Shown one piece after another: positions 57,964 to 64,000 of a stretch of 64,000 nucleotides of DNA (position 1 is the first letter of the stretch; each line of letters begins with the position of its first letter). The position numbers and the translations under genes are program-made. Source of the DNA: an uncultured Thermoanaerobaculum sp. (lineage in GTDB: Bacteria; Acidobacteriota; Thermoanaerobaculia; Thermoanaerobaculales; Thermoanaerobaculaceae); contig CALHAH010000006.1 in assembly GCA_937934115.1 (NCBI GenBank), positions 1 through 64,000 on the forward strand, written 5' to 3'. The notes below the pieces were generated by a model. The model was not told the DNA's origin, did not search any database, and worked only from the letters and a program-made list of their open reading frames with translations.

Positions 57964-58917
57964 CGCTCGGCGACCACGCCCAAGGCCCGGAAACGCTGGT
58001 AGCGCCGCTCGGTAAGCTCCTTGGGCTTGAGCCGGGCAAGCTCGTGCAGGTGCTTGCAAATGGCTTGGCCTACGGTGCGAATCGCCAGTTGCGGCGCCAT
58101 GTGCGCGCCACCCAAAGGCTCCGGGAGAACCTCGTCCACCACCCGGAAGCGCAAGAGGTCGGTGGCTGTAAGCCGCAAAGCAGCGGCCGCCTGTTGCACC
58201 GCCGATTGATCCTTCCACAGAATGGCAGCGCACCCTTCGGGGGAGATCACCGAATAAATCGCGTGTTCCATCATCAGCACCCGATCGCCCACGGCAATGG
58301 CCAGTGCCCCTCCCGAGCCCCCTTCCCCCGTGATTACCACCACGATGGGCACTTCCAGCATGGCCATAGCCCGAAGGTTGTACGCTATGGCCTCAGCTTG
58401 CCCGCGCTCTTCGGCGTCAATTCCAGGGTAAGCCCCGGGGGTATCCACAAAGCACACGATGGGCCGGCCAAACTTGGCTGCCAGTTCCATCACACGCAAA
58501 GCCTTGCGATACCCCTCCGGCTTGGGCTGACCAAAGTTGCGGTAAAGACGTTCCTTGGTGTCACGCCCTTTCTGGTGACCCACCACCGCCACCGACTCTC
58601 CATCCAGGCGCGCAAAGCCTGCAACAATGGCCGGATCATCGGCAAAGCGACGATCACCGTGAAGCTCCACCCAATCGGTAAAAAGTCCCCGGATGTAGTC
58701 CAAGGTGTACGGGCGCTCGGGGTGTCGGGCGAGGAGGCATTTTTGCCATGGAGTGAGACTGGCGGTGACTCTGCGCACCTCCTCCTCCAAAGCTTCCCTC
58801 ACCGCTGCTGCTTCCTCCCGAGCTTGGGTGGTTCCTAAGGCCTCCAATTCGGCCAGGCGGGCACGTAGTTCCTCCACACGGGCCAAAAACGGTGGTACCG
58901 GCAAGCTCCCCATGGCC
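57960..58917 (-). CDS. accA: Acetyl-CoA carboxylase carboxyltransferase subunit alpha
   Basis: RHPERPYTLDYIRGLFTDWVELHGDRRFADDPAIVAGFARLDGESVAVVGHQKGRDTKERLYRNFGQPKPEGYRKALRVMELAAKFGRPIVCFVDTPGAYPG. Confidence 0.97.
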
Positions 58918-58987
58918 ATGAGGGTATCGCCTCGCCGCGCAATTGACAAGCGGCACCTGGTGCGTGCCCATCACCTGCCCCCAGCGG

Positions 58988-59728
58988 CTACCGTCGTTGC
59001 GCTTCGCGGACCAACGCGTAAAGCCATGAGGCGTGCGCGGCTCTCTCAGCAATGATCCGCTGGCGGGCCAAAAAAGGGGCGCTGTGGGTTTTGGGGTTAT
59101 CGCGGGCGGGAGCGGGAATGGCTGCAGCCAGCAGGGCCGCCTGGTTTGGGGTGAGCTCTTTGGCAGAACAGCCAAAATAAGTCTTTGAGGCCGCTTCCAC
59201 ACCAAAAACCCCCGGGCCAAACTCGGCAATGTTCACGTAAAGTTCCAAAATCCGCCTTTTACCAAGCTGCCTTTCCAAATTCCAGGCAAGCCGCATTTCC
59301 GCGAGCTTGCGTGTTACGCTCCGCTGGCGGGAAAGGAACAGGTTCTTGGCCAGTTGCTGGGAAATGGTGGAAGCTCCGCGCAGCCTCTGCCCCGCAAACC
59401 ACTGGCGGAAAGCCTCCGCCCAAGCACTCCCGTCCACCCCTTTGTGGTGGAAGAAGTTGATGTCCTCGCTCACCAGTATGGCCACCAGTAAATGTTCTGA
59501 AACTTGCTCCAAAGGTACGTAAGAAAAACGCATTTTTTGTTTGCTTCCCGCTTTTTCCCACACCTCCACTTGCCGCAAAGCCGCAGCCCAAAGGCTTTTA
59601 GGCGCACCGGAACGCCAAGGGTCCAGGTTCGGCAGGGGCCACAGCACCAGAACAACCACCAAGCCCAGGGCAGCGACAGCCACCAAGCTTACGGCTGCCC
59701 ATTTGCCATAATACCGCCGCCCTACCAT
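58988..59728 (-). CDS. mtgA: Monofunctional biosynthetic peptidoglycan transglycosylase
   Basis: LLVAILVSEDINFFHHKGVDGSAWAEAF...LRGASTISQQLAKNLFLSRQRSVTRKLAEMRLAWNLERQLGKRRILELYVNIAEFGPGVFGVEAAS. Confidence 0.93.
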   Translation of the reverse strand: MVGRRYYGKWAAVSLVAVAALGLVVVLVLWPLPNLDPWRSGAPKSLWAAALRQVEVWEKAGSKQKMRFSYVPLEQVSEHLLVAILVSEDINFFHHKGVDGSAWAEAFRQWFAGQRLRGASTISQQLAKNLFLSRQRSVTRKLAEMRLAWNLERQLGKRRILELYVNIAEFGPGVFGVEAASKTYFGCSAKELTPNQAALLAAAIPAPARDNPKTHSAPFLARQRIIAERAAHASWLYALVREAQRR

Positions 59729-59756
59729 GGCCCCATTGTAGGGCGAGGAGGTATCC

Positions 59757-61349
59757 GTGCAGGCGAAGACCCTCTACGCGTTCGCGCTTGTGGCATTGGC
59801 CGTCGCTTTTTTCGCCACGGTGCCTTTCCGCGGCCTCTTCGAGCCCGACGAAAGCCGCTACGCCCTTGTAGCCCAAGGGATGCTCCAGGAGGGCCATTGG
59901 CTGGTACCGCATTTGGAAGGGCGCCCTTACACCCACAAGCCTCCCCTCTACCTGTGGTTGCTGGCGGGTTTGAGGGGTTTGGGCTTGCCATGGACCGTCG
60001 CCGGGGTGCTGCCCTCCTTTGCTGCTGCCCTGGCTCTTTTGCTTTTTCTCCCCAGCTTCGGGCGAAAGCTGGGCCTTACGGCCGAGGAGAGCTACCTTGC
60101 TGCCGCCGCTCTTGCCGCATGTCCGCTTTTTGCCACTATGGCGGTAGCCGCAAGAATGGACATGCTATTGGCTTTAACTGTAAGCCTTGCCCTCGCTGCG
60201 GCTTGGCAGTTGCTCGCGGCGGAAACCGATGCTCCTGCGTGGAGATGGGTGTTCTGGGTAGCCGTGGGCGCCGGGGTTATGAGCAAAGGCCCGGTAGCGC
60301 TGGCACTTTTAGCCCTCACGTTGGCGTTTTTTGCCCTGGGAAGGCCCTCGAGGTTGCCCTTTCGCCGCCTTTTTGCCGGTGGCGCGTGGACCGCTGCCCT
60401 GGGCCCAGTGTTGCTCTGGTTCCTGCCGGCAGCGGCAAGCCAAGGATGGGCCTGGGTGGAGGAAATCCTTATCCGCCAATCGGCGGGAAGAATGGTGCAA
60501 AGCTTTGCCCATAGGGAGCCGTTTTACTTCCATTTGCTTACCTGGCCGGTAACCGGTTTCCCCGCATCGCTTTTGGCTTTAGGGGCTTCCGTGGTCCTCT
60601 GGCGGCGGGCGCAAGAGATCGTCCTTCGCTACCTGTGCTCGGCGTTTTTGGCCATTTTTGTCTTCTTTTCGGTGATATCAGGCAAGCTGGTGGTCTACCT
60701 GTTGCCCCTTGCGCCCGTGGCCGCCCTCTTGGGCGTGTACGCGCTGCGGGTCAAGGCGCGCTGGGTATCGTGGGCGGTGGCTCTTTCCGCCTTCGTGGGC
60801 ATGGCGTTGGGGGTAGGGTTCGCCACCCTCCCCTCCTGGCGGAGCGAGCTTTCCCTGTCGCCGGTGATTTCGCTGCTACTCGGGGGTACCCTGGCGGTGC
60901 TCGCGGGTAGGGCCGCGGTTTTGGCCTTTCGCGGCCTGACCTTTCAGGCCTTTTCCATCCTCGTGGGTGCTGGCCTTTTCTTCACTTTGGCAATTCTCCC
61001 AGTTGCTACCCATGCTTTGGATGCCCGCTTGAGCGTCCGCGCCATTGCCCAGCGCTACGCAATCCTGGAAAAACCCCGAGAAAAGGGGCTGGTCTACCGT
61101 GAGAGCCTTTCCGGCCTTGCGGTTTTCAGCGGGAAGCCTTTTACCCGCTTGGAAAACCCACAAGCCTTGCTGGCAGCCCTGCGCTCCGGCCGTGCGGTGG
61201 TGATGACCCAAAAGGACTGGCAAAGGCTGAGCTCCAGCTTAAACGGGGAAGCCTTCCTCGTGGAGAGCTTCCCGTACCGCCGCGCGGCGTTGCTTTTGGT
61301 TTACAGCCACCAAGCCTTGCGCGCTTCCGAAGAGGAGCAAGGACCGTAG
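59757..61349 (+). CDS. ArnT/PMT-like glycosyltransferase family 39 membrane protein
   Basis: FRGLFEPDESRYALVAQGMLQEGHWLVPHLEGRPYTHKPPLYLWLLAGL (GT39 DE motif), many TM helices. AGGAGGT upstream of GTG. Confidence 0.85.
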   Translation: MQAKTLYAFALVALAVAFFATVPFRGLFEPDESRYALVAQGMLQEGHWLVPHLEGRPYTHKPPLYLWLLAGLRGLGLPWTVAGVLPSFAAALALLLFLPSFGRKLGLTAEESYLAAAALAACPLFATMAVAARMDMLLALTVSLALAAAWQLLAAETDAPAWRWVFWVAVGAGVMSKGPVALALLALTLAFFALGRPSRLPFRRLFAGGAWTAALGPVLLWFLPAAASQGWAWVEEILIRQSAGRMVQSFAHREPFYFHLLTWPVTGFPASLLALGASVVLWRRAQEIVLRYLCSAFLAIFVFFSVISGKLVVYLLPLAPVAALLGVYALRVKARWVSWAVALSAFVGMALGVGFATLPSWRSELSLSPVISLLLGGTLAVLAGRAAVLAFRGLTFQAFSILVGAGLFFTLAILPVATHALDARLSVRAIAQRYAILEKPREKGLVYRESLSGLAVFSGKPFTRLENPQALLAALRSGRAVVMTQKDWQRLSSSLNGEAFLVESFPYRRAALLLVYSHQALRASEEEQGP

Positions 61350-62336
61350 CCACCCCACGTAACGAGGGGCCAGAGCTCGGAGATCGTAAAGCTTTTCTGC
61401 CCTGGCTCGCGCTTTTTGCCCCATGGCGGCCCGCAAGGAAGGGTTTTCCAAAAGGCGTGTCAGGGCCGCCAACCACTCTTGCGGGGTTTTTGCCCAAAAC
61501 CCGGTTTCGCCGTTTTGCACAACCTCGCGGTTGGCACCTACCGGCGACGCCACGCAGGGAAGCCCTGCCGCGGCGTATTGGATACACCGATACCCGCCCT
61601 TGCCCTGGGTCCAAAGGTCATCACTCAGGGGAGCCACGCCCAGGTGGCAACGGGCCAAGCTTTCCCCTTCGGTGGCCTCGCTCCACGGCACCAGCTCGAG
61701 GTGGATACCGGAAAGCCTCGGTACGCGATCGGAAATAACCCTCAGGCGGAAACGAAAACGGCGGCTTAAAGCTTGCAGCACACCCTCCAGGTCCTCTAAA
61801 TAGCGGAGGTTCTTACCGAGCCCAATCCACCCAAGGGTCACCTCCTCCTGGGCCCCTGGCTGCGCTAGCGGGTAGCGGCGCAGATCCACCGGAGTGGGGT
61901 ACACCACCGTGCCAGTAGCGAACAAGGCAACCTGCCGTTCCAGCTCCCGGGAGCCCACCACCGTCAGCGCGCAGTTCCGTACCATGCGGGCAAAGCGTCG
62001 GCGTCGCCACCACGCCTGGTCCGGGGGCTCCCCGTGCCGTTTGGGCTTGCCGTACATCACCGCATCGTCCACATCCAGCACCCACAGCGGGCACCAACGA
62101 CGAACCAAAAAATCTTCGCCCAAAAGCAGCTTTAGTTTGGAGAACAACAAAAGCTCCGAGGCGCGGAAAGCCGCAAAGAGCCGCAGCACCCTGAGCCATT
62201 CGGGACGGCGGGGCAAAACCACTGTGGTTAGCTCCAACCCCGCCGCCAGAGCGTAGGGCTTAAGGCTTGCCAACCGCAGGCGGTAGGAGGGTGCGTTGCG
62301 GTTAGCCACAACCACGGTAACCCGCTTTAACGCCAC
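61239..62336 (-). CDS. Glycosyltransferase (GT1/GT4-like)
   Basis: VTLGWIGLGKNLRYLEDLEGVLQALSRRFRFRLRVIS...GGYRCIQYAAAGLPCVASPVGANREVVQNGETGFWAKTPQEWLAALTRLLENPSLRAAMG. Confidence 0.85.
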   Translation of the reverse strand: MALKRVTVVVANRNAPSYRLRLASLKPYALAAGLELTTVVLPRRPEWLRVLRLFAAFRASELLLFSKLKLLLGEDFLVRRWCPLWVLDVDDAVMYGKPKRHGEPPDQAWWRRRRFARMVRNCALTVVGSRELERQVALFATGTVVYPTPVDLRRYPLAQPGAQEEVTLGWIGLGKNLRYLEDLEGVLQALSRRFRFRLRVISDRVPRLSGIHLELVPWSEATEGESLARCHLGVAPLSDDLWTQGKGGYRCIQYAAAGLPCVASPVGANREVVQNGETGFWAKTPQEWLAALTRLLENPSLRAAMGQKARARAEKLYDLRALAPRYVGWLRSLLLFGSAQGLVAVNQKQRRAAVREALHEEGFPV

Positions 62337-63997
62337 CGTCCCCCCTTGTACACCGCCGGCAAACGCCGGTCTATCTCTTGCCACACCACGCCGGCGCCAC
62401 TGGCGCCGTAAAGGCCTGTTTCGCGGTTACGGTCGGTTCCCACCCAAACCACCGTCAGCAGTTTGGGACGCAAAGCCACAAACCAAGAGTCCCGGCGGTT
62501 GTCGGTGGTGCCGGTTTTCCCCGCCAGAGGCCGCCCGCACCGGGCAGCAAAACCCGAGGCCGTACCTCTTTCCACCACTTCCTGCAAAACAGCTCGCACC
62601 TCCTCCACTACTTCCGGAGCAAAAACCCGGCGCGCCCCGCTGCTCGGCTTGGTAGCCCAAGGCTCCCAGAGGCGACCTTGGGCGAGAAACGGGGTAAAAG
62701 CGCGTGCCACCTCCATGGGGGTTGCCTCCACCGCCCCGAGAAGCTGCGCAGGGGTTCCGGGGGGCGCAAAGCCCACTTCCCGGAGAGTGGCGGTAACCTT
62801 TGTCAAACCCAAACTGAAGCCTAGCCGGACCATGGGAACGTTGATGGAATGCACCAACGCTTCCTTTACGGAAATCGGCCCACGAAACCGGTGGTCGTGG
62901 TTTTGCGGCGCCCAGACCTGTCCCGCCACCGGCACCGCCAACGGTTCGTCCAAAAGTAGAGCTTCCGTTGTCCAGCCTTCCTCTAGGGCCCGAGCTACCA
63001 AAAAAGGCTTCACCAGCGAGCCTATGGGCCTTTTGGCCGCCAATGCGCGGTTAAGTTCTCCGGGTTTGGGTTGCCTGCTCCCCTGCAACGCCAGCACCCG
63101 CCCGTCGTCTCCTACCACCACCACCGCCACCTGCAGTGGATCACCGCTACCCTCCCCGAGCGCCGGTCGTTGTGCCAAAAGCCGAGCCAGGCTCGCACTT
63201 ACCCCCGCCCGCACCGCCTCTTGCACCACCGGGTCGAGGGTGGTGGTGACCTCTCTTTCCTGCACCAGATCCAAGAAGTGCGCGGCGGCTTGCCACCGCA
63301 GCGACCACGGGGCCAAGGGAAGCGAGCTCCCACCGGCTTCCTTGGCTTCCGCGGCGCTCACGTGGCCTTCCCGCACCATGGCCTCCAGCGCCTGCTCTCT
63401 TCTGCCTTTGGCTGCCTGCGGATGGAGGAAGGGGTTGAAGCGGTTGGGGGCGGCAATAATGCCGGCTACCAGCGCCGCCTCGTGAAGGCTTAGGAACCGT
63501 GCGGGTTTCCCAAAGTAAAAGCGGGAAGCGGCTTCCACACCCACCACCGCGACGCCGCCGTCCTGCCCCAAGTACACGTGGTTGAGGTACGCCTCAAGAA
63601 TGTGCCGCTTGCTGTACCGGTACTCCAAGAGGCTGGCTAGGTACGCCTCCAAGAGCTTGCGGCTCATCCGCCGCTCCGGACGCAAAAGCAAAAGCTTCAC
63701 CACCTGCTGGGTAATGGTGCTCCCCCCTTGTTTGACCCCTCCGCTGGTGACGTTGGCCACGGCAGCCCGAAGTACCCCCCGCAACGAGAGACCAGGATGG
63801 GTGAGGAAGCCGCGATCCTCCAAATCCACCACCGAGTTAATGAGGTGCGGCGAGACCTGGTCCAAAGCCACCGGCCATTGCACCGTGTCCCCTTCCGGAA
63901 GCAAAGCCAAAAGACGCGGCGGCAGCACCACTTCCCCCAAGGGCTTTGCCAGGGCGTCGTTTAATTCCAGACCTGAGGGACCCACCCTCACCACCAC
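62327..63997 (-). CDS. Bifunctional class A penicillin-binding protein (transglycosylase + transpeptidase), 5' end outside window
   Basis: VVDLEDRGFLTHPGLSLRGVLRAAV...GGSTITQQVVKLLLLRPERRMSRKLLEAYLASLLEYRYSKRHILEAYLNHVYLG; transpeptidase AAKRPIGSLVKPFLVARAL and GKTGTTDNRRDSWFVALRP. Confidence 0.93.
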   Translation of the reverse strand: MVVRVGPSGLELNDALAKPLGEVVLPPRLLALLPEGDTVQWPVALDQVSPHLINSVVDLEDRGFLTHPGLSLRGVLRAAVANVTSGGVKQGGSTITQQVVKLLLLRPERRMSRKLLEAYLASLLEYRYSKRHILEAYLNHVYLGQDGGVAVVGVEAASRFYFGKPARFLSLHEAALVAGIIAAPNRFNPFLHPQAAKGRREQALEAMVREGHVSAAEAKEAGGSSLPLAPWSLRWQAAAHFLDLVQEREVTTTLDPVVQEAVRAGVSASLARLLAQRPALGEGSGDPLQVAVVVVGDDGRVLALQGSRQPKPGELNRALAAKRPIGSLVKPFLVARALEEGWTTEALLLDEPLAVPVAGQVWAPQNHDHRFRGPISVKEALVHSINVPMVRLGFSLGLTKVTATLREVGFAPPGTPAQLLGAVEATPMEVARAFTPFLAQGRLWEPWATKPSSGARRVFAPEVVEEVRAVLQEVVERGTASGFAARCGRPLAGKTGTTDNRRDSWFVALRPKLLTVVWVGTDRNRETGLYGASGAGVVWQEIDRRLPAVYKGGRWR

Positions 63998-64000
63998 CTC

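Noticed and set aside
1-64000. CRISPR arrays, prophage or intact IS transposases
   Set aside because: No regularly spaced direct repeats, cas, phage structural or transposase motifs were recognised.

Overview
High-GC bacterial chromosomal window with about 60 supported protein-coding genes, one tRNA-Leu(UAA) and several non-coding or repeat signals. No CRISPR array, rRNA or intact transposase was recognised. Taxonomy is inference only: a Gram-negative lineage with LPS export genes, possibly Acidobacteriota-like.

Most of the window is core and housekeeping: carAB, rnd, recO, kdsC-like, two Opp/Dpp-type ABC ATPases, a TolC-MacA-MacB efflux operon, dnaE, rocD-like, parAB, miaB, a ptsI/ptsH/EIIA/rapZ/hprK/ptsN/hpf/rpoN/lptB/lptCA/accA block, and cell-wall glycosyltransferases.

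The accessory part is 1-3.9 kb. It is a decayed RHS locus: a C-terminal tip with a small membrane protein behind it, and a second RHS core broken by an in-frame TAG and 3' truncated. The locus is bracketed by two direct copies of a ~101-nt element. The copies align without gaps at about 70% identity, keep the same series of four hairpins, and show four compensatory base-pair changes. This structured repeat is the strongest candidate for something undescribed.

Other points of interest: a bacterial eRF1-like (baeRF-type) protein lacking an obvious GG(Q) loop, a PATAN/DUF4388-like protein with a degenerate GTPase-like C-terminus, single-chain LptF-LptG and LptC-LptA proteins, a PTS regulatory block with no EIIB/EIIC in the window, a near-identical 16-bp palindrome inside parB and after lptFG, and a second gene split by an in-frame TAG.

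No similarity search was possible. Family names rest on motif and sequence recognition.
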